Assembly (NCBI GenBank): GCA_017882945.1
Contig: JADGON010000227.1
Span: 1-22,799, forward strand
DNA length: 22,799 bases
Direction of reading: 5' to 3'
Source: Acidimicrobiia bacterium
Lineage (GTDB): Bacteria; Actinomycetota; Acidimicrobiia; IMCC26256; JAENVU01
Shown: positions 7,527 to 14,573 of the stretch, one piece after another
How the letters are laid out: every line of letters starts with the position of its first letter
Position numbering within the stretch: the first letter of the stretch is position 1
Translations under genes and position numbers: made by a program
Notes under the pieces: model-generated
What the model was told of the DNA's origin: nothing
Databases searched by the model: none
What the model saw: only the letters and a program-made list of their open reading frames with translations

Positions 7527-8287
7527 TGGGGAGCCTGGCCGGACGTGCAGCACTGGTGACCGGCGGGGGCAGGGGCATCGGGCGGGAGATCGCACTCGGC
7601 CTCGCGACCGATGGTGCCGACGTCGCGATCAGCTTCCGGCGCGACGAGGAGTCCGCGGCGGCGACGGCGGCCGAGATCCAGGGACTCGGACGTCGATCCG
7701 CGGCGTTCTCCGCGTCGATCGACGACGTCGAGCAGGCCGCGGCGCTCGCTACCGAGACGCTCGAGCACTTCGGACCGGTGGACCTGCTCGTGCACAACGC
7801 CGGCATCGCGTCACGCGGCCAGGATGTCGCACACACGGATCCCGCGGAGATCGAGCGGCTGTTCCGCACCCACGCGCTCGGCGGGTTCGTGCTCTGCAAG
7901 CACCTCGTCCCGCAGATGCGCGAGCGGGCAAGGGGTGACGTCGTCATGATCTCGAGCGTCGCGACCTCGCACATGGCGGCCTACTCCTCGCCGTACAACA
8001 TGGCGAAGGCGGCCCTCGAGGCGCTCGCCATGACGCTCGCGAAGGAGGAACGCCGCAACGGCATCCACGTGAACGTGGTCGCGCCCGGCCTCGTCGCGAC
8101 GGAGATGGGCCGGCGTCTGGTCAAGGGCGCAATGGGCGTGGAGGACATCAGCACGCTGGACGAGGGGTCCCCCTTCGGACACGTCTGCACGCCCGAGGAG
8201 GTCGCCGACGTCGTGCGCTTCCTCGTCGGCGACGGGGGTCGCTACATCACCGGCGTGAAGATCACCGTCGACGGCGGGACGTTCTAG
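7526..8287 (+). CDS. SDR family oxidoreductase (FabG-like)
   Basis: This 253-residue classical short-chain dehydrogenase has the cofactor motif T-G-G-G-R-G-I-G (12-19), an H-N-A-G variant of the N-N-A-G motif (90-93), and the active-site Ser144, Tyr157 and Lys161 at normal spacing. The C-terminus ends in V-D-G-G-T-F, typical of FabG-like enzymes. It should reduce a 3-oxoacyl or similar carbonyl group, or oxidise the alcohol, with NAD(P)H. Its ATG overlaps the stop of the crotonase-family gene, so the pair may handle successive steps on one acyl-CoA, but the substrate cannot be read from the sequence. A 20-base near-copy of the gene's 3' end lies just downstream. Confidence 0.9.
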   Translation: MGSLAGRAALVTGGGRGIGREIALGLATDGADVAISFRRDEESAAATAAEIQGLGRRSAAFSASIDDVEQAAALATETLEHFGPVDLLVHNAGIASRGQDVAHTDPAEIERLFRTHALGGFVLCKHLVPQMRERARGDVVMISSVATSHMAAYSSPYNMAKAALEALAMTLAKEERRNGIHVNVVAPGLVATEMGRRLVKGAMGVEDISTLDEGSPFGHVCTPEEVADVVRFLVGDGGRYITGVKITVDGGTF

Positions 8288-8324
8288 GCGTCGCCGCGAG
8301 TCGCTCGACGGCGGAACGTTCTCG
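8268..8324 (+). repeat. near-copy of the SDR gene's last codons
   Basis: Bases 8268-8287 (final codons and stop of the SDR) recur at 8305-8324 with 18 of 20 matches. One change keeps a Gly codon (GGG to GGA); the other turns the TAG stop into TCG. The second copy is non-coding here. It may be a scar of a tandem SDR copy or of local slippage. Confidence 0.6.
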
Positions 8325-8354
8325 CCACGAAACAAACCCGAAACGTTGCGTCGG

Positions 8355-8360
8355 TACCTT
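8355..8360 (+). promoter_or_regulatory. -10-like box for the ATP-grasp cluster
   Basis: TACCTT ends nine bases before the ATG at 8370, with no Shine-Dalgarno sequence between. It would drive the three-gene run that starts there. Confidence 0.4.
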
Positions 8361-8369
8361 CGACGAGCG

Positions 8370-9935
8370 ATGGGGGACCTTCTCGACGACTATCAGCTGG
8401 CTGACGCATACGACGAGATGTTCACCGGGCTCTCGCAGCCTCGCGAGCACTACCAGTCCCTGAACGCGGTCTTGCAGACGCTGTCGCGGCGCGACTTCGA
8501 GGAGCGCTGCGACGCCCGCGACCGGGCCTTTCGCGACGCCGGCATCACGTTCCAGCTCTCGGGTGAAGAGCGGCCGTTCCCGCTCGACCTCGTGCCCCGG
8601 ATCCTTCCCGCCGACGAGTGGACCGTCATCGAATCGGGCGTCCGCCAGCGCGTGCAGGCGCTCGAGGCGTTCCTCGCCGACGTCTACGGACCGGGTCGGA
8701 TCCTGAAGGACGGGGTCATCCCGCGCCGCCTCGTCGTGACGTCGACGAACTTCCAGCGCGCCGCCGCAGGGATCGAGCCGCCCCGCGGCGTTCGGGTCCA
8801 TGTGGCGGGCATCGACCTCGTGCGCGACGCCGAGGGCAAGTTCCGGGTGCTCGAGGACAACCTTCGCACGCCGTCGGGCATCTCCTACGTCATCGAGAAC
8901 CGCCGCGCGATGACCCGGGTCTTCCCAGAGCTGTTCGCGAGCCACCGGGTGCGGCGCGTCGCCGACTACCCGACACGCCTGCTCGAGTCTCTGCGCGCAA
9001 CCGCGCCCGAAGGGGTCGAGGATCCCTCCGTCGTGGTCCTGACGCCGGGAGTGCACAACGCCGCGTACTTCGAGCACTCGTTCCTCGCCCGCCAGATGGG
9101 GGTCGAGCTCGTCGAGGGCAGCGACCTCGTGTGCCACGACAACATCGTCGCGATGCGCACGACGGAGGGACTGCAACGCGTGGACGTCGTGTATCGCCGC
9201 ATCGACGACGACTACCTGGATCCACTCCATTTCCTCGGCAGCTCCGTGCTCGGCTGTCCCGGCATTGTGAACGCGGCGCGCGCCGGGATGGTCACGATCG
9301 CGAACGCGGTGGGCAACGGCGTCGGCGACGACAAGGCGCTCTACCCCTACGTCCCCGACATGATCCGGTTCTACCTGGGGGAGGAGCCGGTGCTCGCGAA
9401 CGTCGAGACGTTCCGGCTCGAAGAGCCCGACGTGTGCGAGTGGGCGCTCGAGCGGCTCGACCGGCTCGTGGTCAAGCCGGTCGACGGCTCGGGCGGGCAT
9501 GGTCTCGTGATCGGCCCGCACGCGGACGACAAGGAGCTCACTGCGCTCGGGCGCCGGATCCGGCGCAACCCGCGCGGCTGGATCGCGCAGGAGCCGGTCG
9601 CGCTCTCGACTGCGCCGACCTACGTCGACGAGGCGATGGGACCGCGCCACCTCGACCTCCGGCCGTTCGCGATCAACGACGGCGAACGGATCTGGGTGGT
9701 GCCCGGCGGGCTGACCCGGGTCGCGCTGCCCGAGGGGAGCCTGGTCGTCAACTCCAGCCAGGGGGGCGGCTCCAAGGACACCTGGGTGCTCGCGAGCCCG
9801 ACCGACGGACCCGAGCCCGTACCGGACCCGGCGGCGCCTGCCGCGCCGCTCCCGGACGCGCCCTTGCGGCCACCCGACCGCGGACCCGTCCAGGCGCAAG
9901 GCCAGCAGCAGCAGCAGGCAGGTACCGCATGTTGA
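8370..9935 (+). CDS. circularly permuted ATP-grasp type 2 family protein (COG2308-like)
   Basis: The 521-residue protein carries ATP-grasp motifs in permuted order: a metal-binding V-L-E-D-N-L-R-T-P-S-G block (about 170-180), G-N-G-V-G-D-D-K-A-L-Y-P-Y, then the nucleotide-binding V-V-K-P-V-D-G-S-G-G-H-G-L loop, L-R-P-F-A-I-N-D-G, V-P-G-G-L-T-R-V-A, and N-S-S-Q-G-G-G-S-K-D-T-W-V-L near 470. ATP-grasp enzymes join a carboxylate to an amine through an acyl phosphate; this family is a predicted peptide ligase, but its substrate is not known to me. After the domain comes a Pro/Ala-rich tail of about 45 residues with five glutamines, ending Thr-Ala-Cys. The ATG at 8370 is preferred to an in-frame TTG at 8346. 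The stop overlaps the next start by seven bases. Confidence 0.9.
   Translation: MGDLLDDYQLADAYDEMFTGLSQPREHYQSLNAVLQTLSRRDFEERCDARDRAFRDAGITFQLSGEERPFPLDLVPRILPADEWTVIESGVRQRVQALEAFLADVYGPGRILKDGVIPRRLVVTSTNFQRAAAGIEPPRGVRVHVAGIDLVRDAEGKFRVLEDNLRTPSGISYVIENRRAMTRVFPELFASHRVRRVADYPTRLLESLRATAPEGVEDPSVVVLTPGVHNAAYFEHSFLARQMGVELVEGSDLVCHDNIVAMRTTEGLQRVDVVYRRIDDDYLDPLHFLGSSVLGCPGIVNAARAGMVTIANAVGNGVGDDKALYPYVPDMIRFYLGEEPVLANVETFRLEEPDVCEWALERLDRLVVKPVDGSGGHGLVIGPHADDKELTALGRRIRRNPRGWIAQEPVALSTAPTYVDEAMGPRHLDLRPFAINDGERIWVVPGGLTRVALPEGSLVVNSSQGGGSKDTWVLASPTDGPEPVPDPAAPAAPLPDAPLRPPDRGPVQAQGQQQQQAGTAC
9903..9917 (+). repeat. five CAG triplets, in frame
   Basis: Five consecutive CAG codons encode a Gln run in the C-terminal tail of the ATP-grasp protein, twelve bases before the start of the next gene. 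A triplet run can change length by slippage without shifting the frame. Confidence 0.8.
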
Positions 9936-10861
9936 GTCGCATCGCGGAGTCCCTCTACTGGATCGGCCGCTACACGGAGCGGGCCGAGGACACGGCGCGC
10001 CTGCTCGACGTGCACTACCACCACCTGCTCGAGGACCGGTGGGCCGACGAGGCGACGGCGTGCGCGGGGCTGCTGCGCGCCATGGGTGACGACCCCGACG
10101 AGCTCATCGCGGCAACCGATGCCGACGGCGTGACCGAGTTCCTCTCGTTCGACACGAAGAACCCGGCGTCCATCACGTCGTCGTTGACCGCGGCGTGGGA
10201 GAACGCTCGCGGCGCCCGCGAGGCGATCTCGTCGGAGATGTGGGAGACGCTCAACACCACCCACCACACGCTGCCGTCGCAGGCGCGGCTCGTCGCGGGA
10301 CGCACACCGCACGACTTCTTCCGCTGGGTCAAGGAACGCGCGGCGATGCTCGCCGGGCTCGCGGACTCGACCCTCAGTCGCGACGAGGGTTGGTCGTTCC
10401 TTGTCCTGGGTCGCAACCTCGAACGGGTCGACATGACCGCGCGCCTGCTCTCGGCCCGGTACGCGGAGACGTGGGGACCGACGGTCTGGACCACGACGTT
10501 GCGCTGCTGCTCGGCGTACGAGGCGTACCTGCGGACGTACCGCCACGGCGTGGACGCGTCGTCGGCCCTGGAGTTCCTGCTGCTCGACCGGCTCTTCCCA
10601 CGCTCGGTGCTGCATGCGCTCACCACGGCGCAGCGGTCACTCGGCGAGCTCGACCCCCGGGCCGGGCGGACCGGCGTCGACGACGACGCACGGCGCATCC
10701 TCGGCCGCTGTCACGCCGAGCTCAGCTTCCTCCGCGTGAGCGACGCGGCGGCGGACCTGCCCGAGCTGCTCGAGCATCTCCAGGACGCGACCGCGCAGGT
10801 GCACCGCGCGGTGAGCGACCGGTACTTCCTCGACACCCACGCCATCGCGTGGAGCGCGTGA
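9929..10861 (+). CDS. alpha-E domain-containing protein (COG2307/DUF403-like)
   Basis: The 310-residue protein begins M-L-S-R-I-A-E-S-L-Y-W-I-G-R-Y-T-E-R-A-E-D, the hallmark start of the alpha-E family, and reads as almost all alpha-helix (for example W-S-F-L-V-L-G-R-N-L-E-R-V-D-M-T-A-R-L-L about midway). It has no signal peptide or membrane helix and no recognisable catalytic motif. Family members sit beside circularly permuted ATP-grasp proteins in many bacteria and are thought to work with them. The start overlaps the ATP-grasp stop by seven bases, so the two are probably translated together in fixed proportion. The transglutaminase-like gene starts 13 bases after its stop. Confidence 0.9.
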   Translation: MLSRIAESLYWIGRYTERAEDTARLLDVHYHHLLEDRWADEATACAGLLRAMGDDPDELIAATDADGVTEFLSFDTKNPASITSSLTAAWENARGAREAISSEMWETLNTTHHTLPSQARLVAGRTPHDFFRWVKERAAMLAGLADSTLSRDEGWSFLVLGRNLERVDMTARLLSARYAETWGPTVWTTTLRCCSAYEAYLRTYRHGVDASSALEFLLLDRLFPRSVLHALTTAQRSLGELDPRAGRTGVDDDARRILGRCHAELSFLRVSDAAADLPELLEHLQDATAQVHRAVSDRYFLDTHAIAWSA

Positions 10862-10874
10862 TGCGGCTCTCCTC

Positions 10875-11726
10875 ATGACGGGTTGGAGGCTTCGGGTGCG
10901 CCACCACACCGGCTTTCGGTACGGGAGCGACGTGCACGCGTCGTACAACGAGGCCCGCCTCACCCCGCCGAACACCGAGCACCAGGCGGTGATCGAGTCG
11001 CGGGTCGAGGTCCACCCGGGCGCCACGTTGACCAAGTACCGCGACTACTGGGGGACGTGGGTCCACTCGTTCGACATCAACCGCAAGCACCAGGAGCTCT
11101 CGGTCAGCGGCCATTCCGTCGTCGAGACCGGCATGCGCACCACGGAACCCGCGCCGAGCCTCTCGTGGTCCGAAATGCGCGCAACGCCGGTGCAGGACGC
11201 CTGGTGCGAGTACCTGTCCACCACGCTCTACACCGCGCTCGACGACGAGGTGCGCGCGGTCGCCGATCAGTTCGCCCGCGCCAACACCCCGCGTGAAGCA
11301 GTCGAGGGTGTGATGGAGTGGATCCACGGCGGGATGGAGTACGAGAAGGGATCGACCACCGTCACCACGACCGCACCCGAGGCGCTGCGCGCGCGGCGTG
11401 GCGTCTGCCAGGACTTCGCGCACCTCGGGCTCGCGCTCGTCCGCAGCCTGGGCATCCCCGCGCGGTACACGTCCGGATACCTCCATCCGTCCGATGAGGA
11501 CGCGCCCATCGGCGAGGTCACGCCGGGCGAGAGCCACGCGTGGATCGAGACCTGGATGGGGGAGTGGAGCGCGTTCGACCCGACCAGTGGCGACGACGTC
11601 GGCCCGCGCCATGTGGTGGTCGCCCACGGCCGGGACTACGGCGACGTGCCGCCGCTCAAGGGCGTGTACCACGGCGGCCCGGCCGAGGCGCTGGACGTCA
11701 GCGTCGAGCTCACCCGCCTGGCGTAG
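10875..11726 (+). CDS. transglutaminase-like family protein (papain-like fold)
   Basis: The 283-residue protein has an N-terminal beta-rich domain (about 1-100; R-H-H-T-G-F-R-Y and Y-N-E-A-R-L-T-P are typical) and a transglutaminase-like core. The catalytic triad is visible: Cys178 in R-G-V-C-Q-D-F-A-H, His221 in E-S-H-A-W-I-E and Asp235 in F-D-P-T. Such bacterial proteins may be peptidases, amidases or cross-linking enzymes. With the ATP-grasp and alpha-E genes directly upstream, it probably matures, hydrolyses or conjugates the peptide made by the ligase (inference from conserved gene order). No signal peptide is seen, so it should act in the cytoplasm. The Ntn-hydrolase gene that accompanies some clusters of this type is not present here. 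Confidence 0.9.
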   Translation: MTGWRLRVRHHTGFRYGSDVHASYNEARLTPPNTEHQAVIESRVEVHPGATLTKYRDYWGTWVHSFDINRKHQELSVSGHSVVETGMRTTEPAPSLSWSEMRATPVQDAWCEYLSTTLYTALDDEVRAVADQFARANTPREAVEGVMEWIHGGMEYEKGSTTVTTTAPEALRARRGVCQDFAHLGLALVRSLGIPARYTSGYLHPSDEDAPIGEVTPGESHAWIETWMGEWSAFDPTSGDDVGPRHVVVAHGRDYGDVPPLKGVYHGGPAEALDVSVELTRLA

Positions 11727-11799
11727 CCGCGCGCGGGCGATTCCGTCAACGATCTCGGGCTGCCGGTAGCTGTCCCACCCCGCGGTCACGATCTGGGGC

Positions 11800-12951
11800 A
11801 TGAACCTCGTCGCACTGCTTGTCGCCCTGATCGTCATCGTGGCCGGAGCCGTCACCATCGTCGTCGCTGCGCTGCGCCGGGTCGCACCGACCGTCCCCGA
11901 CCCCGCGGTCATCGCGCGCGAGGCCGGCCTGGCCGCGGCCGAGCAGAGCGGCGCCGTCATGGCGCAGCTCCTCGACGCCAACCGGGCCCTCATGGACACC
12001 GAGCGCGAGCGGTCGAGCGCCGAGCTCGACGGCAAGCGCGGGGTCATCGACGCGCGCCTGGAGTCGATGAACCACGAGCTCGGCCGGGTGACGGACCTGC
12101 TGAAGGAGTTCGAGGACCAGCGGGGCGCCAAGCTCGACGTGCTCGACGGTGTCCTCCGCCAACAGCGCGAAGGGCTCGCGGAGCTGACCCAGACGACTCA
12201 GGGGCTCCGGGAGGCGCTCTCGAGCAGCAAGGCCCGGGGCCAGTGGGGCGAGCGCATGGCCGAGGACGTGCTCCAGCTCGCGGGATTCGTCGAGGGCATT
12301 CAGTACCGCAAGCAGGTCTCGGTCGAGGGCGGCCGGGGCATCCCTGACTTCACGTTCATGCTGCCGCGCGGCGTCGTGCTCTACATGGACGTCAAGTTCC
12401 CGCTCGACAACTACCTGCGCTACCTCGATGCCGAGTCCGAGCTCGAGCAACGCCGGCACCGCGACGACTTCCTGCGCGATGTGCGCGGGAAGGTCAAGGA
12501 GCTCGCCGGTCGCGCGTACACGACCTCGGATGCCGACACGGTCGACTGCGTGTTGTTGTTCATCCCCAACGAGGCGCTCTACGGGTTCATCCAGGAGCAC
12601 GACGGCGCGGTGCTCGAGCACGCGCTCGGCCAGAAGATCGTGATGTGCTCACCGCTGACCCTGTTCGCGGTGCTCGCGGTGGTGCGTCAGGCGGTCGACA
12701 GCTTCCGGCTGGAGCGCACCACCAGCGAGATCCTGGACGTGCTCGGGTCGTTCTCGAAGCAGTGGGACGGCTTCGTCGCCCAGATGGACACCGTGGGTAA
12801 GCGGCTCGAGAGCACGACGTCGGCGTTCGACCAGCTCACGGGCACCCGGCGCCGCCAGCTGGAGCGCCAGCTCGACCGCATCGAGGACCTCCGAACCGAC
12901 CAAGCGCTGGCGATCACCGATCCGGAGCGGCGGCTGATCCTGGAGGCATAG
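11800..12951 (+). CDS. rmuC: RmuC family DNA recombination protein, membrane-anchored
   Basis: The 383-residue product begins with one hydrophobic helix (about 3-25), then a charged helical, probably coiled-coil region (about 50-140), and the RmuC domain, which opens with G-Q-W-G-E-R-M-A-E-D (about 147-156) and includes the Y-M-D-V-K-F-P-L-D-N-Y block and the P-N-E-A-L-Y-G-F segment. RmuC proteins have a nuclease-like fold and limit recombination between inverted repeats in Escherichia coli; their biochemical activity is not settled. The ATG follows a weak CACGAT box by seven bases. The gene is in the same direction as the ATP-grasp set but 73 bases away, so it is probably a separate unit. 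Confidence 0.88.
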   Translation: MNLVALLVALIVIVAGAVTIVVAALRRVAPTVPDPAVIAREAGLAAAEQSGAVMAQLLDANRALMDTERERSSAELDGKRGVIDARLESMNHELGRVTDLLKEFEDQRGAKLDVLDGVLRQQREGLAELTQTTQGLREALSSSKARGQWGERMAEDVLQLAGFVEGIQYRKQVSVEGGRGIPDFTFMLPRGVVLYMDVKFPLDNYLRYLDAESELEQRRHRDDFLRDVRGKVKELAGRAYTTSDADTVDCVLLFIPNEALYGFIQEHDGAVLEHALGQKIVMCSPLTLFAVLAVVRQAVDSFRLERTTSEILDVLGSFSKQWDGFVAQMDTVGKRLESTTSAFDQLTGTRRRQLERQLDRIEDLRTDQALAITDPERRLILEA

Positions 12952-12968
12952 CGGCTGGCTCCCACCGG

Positions 12969-12974
12969 TACCAT
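12969..12974 (+). promoter_or_regulatory. -10-like box for fxsA, apparently leaderless
   Basis: TACCAT ends six bases before the GTG at 12981, which would place the transcription start on the start codon. It lies in the short gap after the rmuC stop. Confidence 0.5.
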
Positions 12975-12980
12975 CGGAGC

Positions 12981-13481
12981 GTGTTCCTGGTGTTCATCCT
13001 GGTGTTCGTGGTCGTGCCGCTCGTCGAGCTGGCCGTCTTCATCCAGTTCACGCACTGGATCGGCGCGCTCGACACGATCCTGCTGCTCCTGCTCGTCTCC
13101 GCCGGTGGAGTGCTCATCGTCCGGCACCAGGGCCTGGGCTTCTACCGACGGGTCCGGGCCCAGCTGCGTGCGGGCACGGTGCCCGGGCTCGAGCTCGTCG
13201 ACGGGCTCCTGATCCTCATCGCCGGGATCCTGCTGATCATCCCGGGCTTCGTCACCGACGCGATCGGCCTCCTGCTGTTGATCCCACCGGTGCGCAGTGG
13301 TGTGCGCGCGGTGTTGCGCCGGCGGTTCTCGGTCCGGGTCGCCACCCGCGTGGTGAAGGTGGTGAACACCCGGGGACCGGGCTCGCCATCGACACCGCCC
13401 GATGCCATCGAGGTGCTGCCACCGGTGCCGCGCCAGCTCCCGCCGACGACCCCGCCCGCGCCGCCCGGCGTCGATCACTAG
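12981..13481 (+). CDS. fxsA: FxsA family membrane protein
   Basis: The 166-residue protein starts with a hydrophobic segment containing P-L-V-E-L-A-V-F-I, followed by a second helix (about 34-50), R-H-Q-G-L-G-F-Y-R-R, and a third hydrophobic region with L-I-L-I-A-G-I-L-L-I-I-P-G-F-V-T-D (about 72-90), all characteristic of FxsA. In Escherichia coli, FxsA excess relieves F-exclusion of phage T7; its normal role is unknown. The C-terminal 40 residues are Pro-rich and cytoplasmic-looking. The GTG start is chosen because the family motif begins almost at once and a -10-like box sits six bases before it. The last codons and stop take part in a small direct repeat. Confidence 0.87.
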   Translation: MFLVFILVFVVVPLVELAVFIQFTHWIGALDTILLLLLVSAGGVLIVRHQGLGFYRRVRAQLRAGTVPGLELVDGLLILIAGILLIIPGFVTDAIGLLLLIPPVRSGVRAVLRRRFSVRVATRVVKVVNTRGPGSPSTPPDAIEVLPPVPRQLPPTTPPAPPGVDH

Positions 13482-13524
13482 GCCACGCGACCACGAGGCG
13501 TCGATCAGCAGGCGTCGATCAGTA
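13467..13524. repeat. three copies of a 14-base unit between two convergent gene ends
   Basis: GGCGTCGATCA starts at 13467, 13497 and 13511. The last two copies are a direct tandem of a 14-base unit (13 of 14 identical); the first matches 12 of 14. Copy one encodes the end of FxsA; copy three contains the stop of the zinc-ribbon gene on the other strand. Confidence 0.75.
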
Positions 13525-13695
13525 CGGGCCGTCGCAACAGGAGTCGCGCCACCCGCACGTGGGACAGCGGTAGTGCGCGTGCTCCTCGCGCATCTGCTCC
13601 CCGCAGGCCAGGCACGTCGTGGAGATGTCGCAGTCGGGGTTCTGAGCCGGCGATTGGGCGGGCTGGGTCACGGACGAGAAGTACATGTGACCCAT
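13519..13695 (-). CDS. small zinc-ribbon-like protein, 58 residues
   Basis: This short frame has an ATG at 13695 and a TGA ending at 13519. The product has a Ser/Gln/Pro-rich start and then C-L-A-C-G-E-Q-M-R-E-E-H-A-H-Y-R-C-P-T-C-G, ending R-D-S-C-C-D-G-P-Y. The paired CxxC knuckles (Cys28/Cys31 and Cys44/Cys47) with a histidine-containing loop form a plausible zinc ribbon, and a Cys-Cys pair follows at 53-54. I recall similar short proteins annotated in actinobacteria, without assigned function. An in-frame ATG at 13686 gives 55 residues and is the better leaderless start, as a TACCGT box ends ten bases before it. The gene follows the 13729-14514 gene on the same strand by 33 bases. Zinc binding is inferred; DNA, RNA or protein binding are all possible. 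Confidence 0.7.
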   Translation of the reverse strand: MGHMYFSSVTQPAQSPAQNPDCDISTTCLACGEQMREEHAHYRCPTCGWRDSCCDGPY

Positions 13696-13728
13696 CACGG
13701 TAGTGAGCCGCGACCCGCGCGGCGGGGA

Positions 13729-14514
13729 TCATCCCGCGAGGCGGAGCAGCTCCGGTGCCACGGCGCAGTCCATCCGTCGCCCGAACGCGGCCGGCGGCTC
13801 GAGCCCGGTCGGCCCGACGACCAGGTCGACCGCCTCGGCCCGTAGCAGCTCGGTCTCGTCGTCTTCGCCCACCGCCCGGGTCAGCGACTGGAAGAGCCGC
13901 TCCGGCAGGACCCGGCCCAGCCCGGCCACGAGCCACACCTTGGTCCCGTGGCTGCGCGCCGCCGCGGCCAGGTCGATCGCGCCGAACGGGACCCGGGCGC
14001 TTCCACCGCCACCGGCCGCGGTCTCGATGAGCAGGTGGGACGGCTCGAGGGTCAGGAGCTCGGGCTCGCCGACGACCCGTACCGGCTGCTCGGCGCGCCG
14101 GATCCGGCGCGAGAGCCGGTCGTCCTCGCCGCGCCCGCGCACCGCGACGACGTCGAGGTCCGGTCGCTCCGCCAGGCCGGCCGAGATGACGTCGGGCCAA
14201 CCGAGCACGGCGACGGGATCGTCGTGGGGGAAGGGAAGCGCGGAGGCCAGCCGTGACGGGGTGGCGTCATCGGCGAACGCCTGCCATGCGCTCCACGAGG
14301 CGTCCACCGCGTCGGGCGCGGCGAGGACCTGGGAGCACAACCACCACAGCGTGGCCGAGCTCGGATGGTGGGCCAGCAGCCGGCGACAGGCCACGACGAG
14401 CCCCGCGGGATCGCTGCCGAACGCCGCCAGGCAGTCCGCCGCCTCGCTCAGGAGCTCCGATCCATCGTCCTCCGACCACCGTGCGAGATACCGCAGACGC
14501 TCGAAGGGTTGCAC
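13729..14514 (-). CDS. protein of unknown function, possible eIF-2B/MtnA-like C-terminal half
   Basis: The 261-residue frame has strong actinobacterial codon use. The N-terminal third is helical (R-Y-L-A-R-W, W-W-L-C-S-Q-V-L-A); the C-terminal part, from about 98, contains alternating strand/helix blocks: V-A-V-L-G-W-P-D-V-I, H-L-L-I-E-T-A-A-G-G-G-G, V-P-F-G-A-I-D-L-A-A-A-A-R, K-V-W-L-V-A-G-L-G-R-V-L-P and V-D-L-V-V-G-P-T-G. The order of an acidic strand end, a G-A-I-D-L-A helix and a V-W-L-V-A-G strand resembles the Rossmann-like domain of eIF-2B alpha and methylthioribose-1-phosphate isomerase relatives. This is a weak likeness and no catalytic residue can be assigned. GTG start, with TAGGGT six bases before it. 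A zinc-ribbon gene follows on the same strand. Confidence 0.7.
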   Translation of the reverse strand: MQPFERLRYLARWSEDDGSELLSEAADCLAAFGSDPAGLVVACRRLLAHHPSSATLWWLCSQVLAAPDAVDASWSAWQAFADDATPSRLASALPFPHDDPVAVLGWPDVISAGLAERPDLDVVAVRGRGEDDRLSRRIRRAEQPVRVVGEPELLTLEPSHLLIETAAGGGGSARVPFGAIDLAAAARSHGTKVWLVAGLGRVLPERLFQSLTRAVGEDDETELLRAEAVDLVVGPTGLEPPAAFGRRMDCAVAPELLRLAG

Positions 14515-14520
14515 CCGTCG

Positions 14521-14526
14521 ACCCTA
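14521..14526 (-). promoter_or_regulatory. -10-like box for the 14514 gene, apparently leaderless
   Basis: On the minus strand TAGGGT ends six bases before the GTG at 14514. The spacing fits a leaderless transcript. Confidence 0.45.
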
Positions 14527-14573
14527 CCTCCGGTTCGAACCCCGCCGACCGCGACGTGGGTCCAGACGCAGGG

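Noticed and set aside
8262..12131. Long minus-strand frames opposite the ATP-grasp, alpha-E and transglutaminase genes.
   Set aside because: Long antisense frames are normal in GC-rich coding DNA; their products are Arg/Asp/Val-rich without domains, while the plus strand has clear family motifs.
13505..14200. A 231-residue minus-strand frame across the zinc-ribbon and 13729-14514 genes.
   Set aside because: Its product is Arg/Gly/Ala-rich without domains; the two other frames on the same strand show cysteine motifs and a regular strand-helix pattern.
14530..14545. GGTTCGAACC resembles the T-loop of a tRNA gene.
   Set aside because: Only two base pairs flank the loop on either strand and no acceptor, D or anticodon arms can be built around it; it is just a short palindrome.
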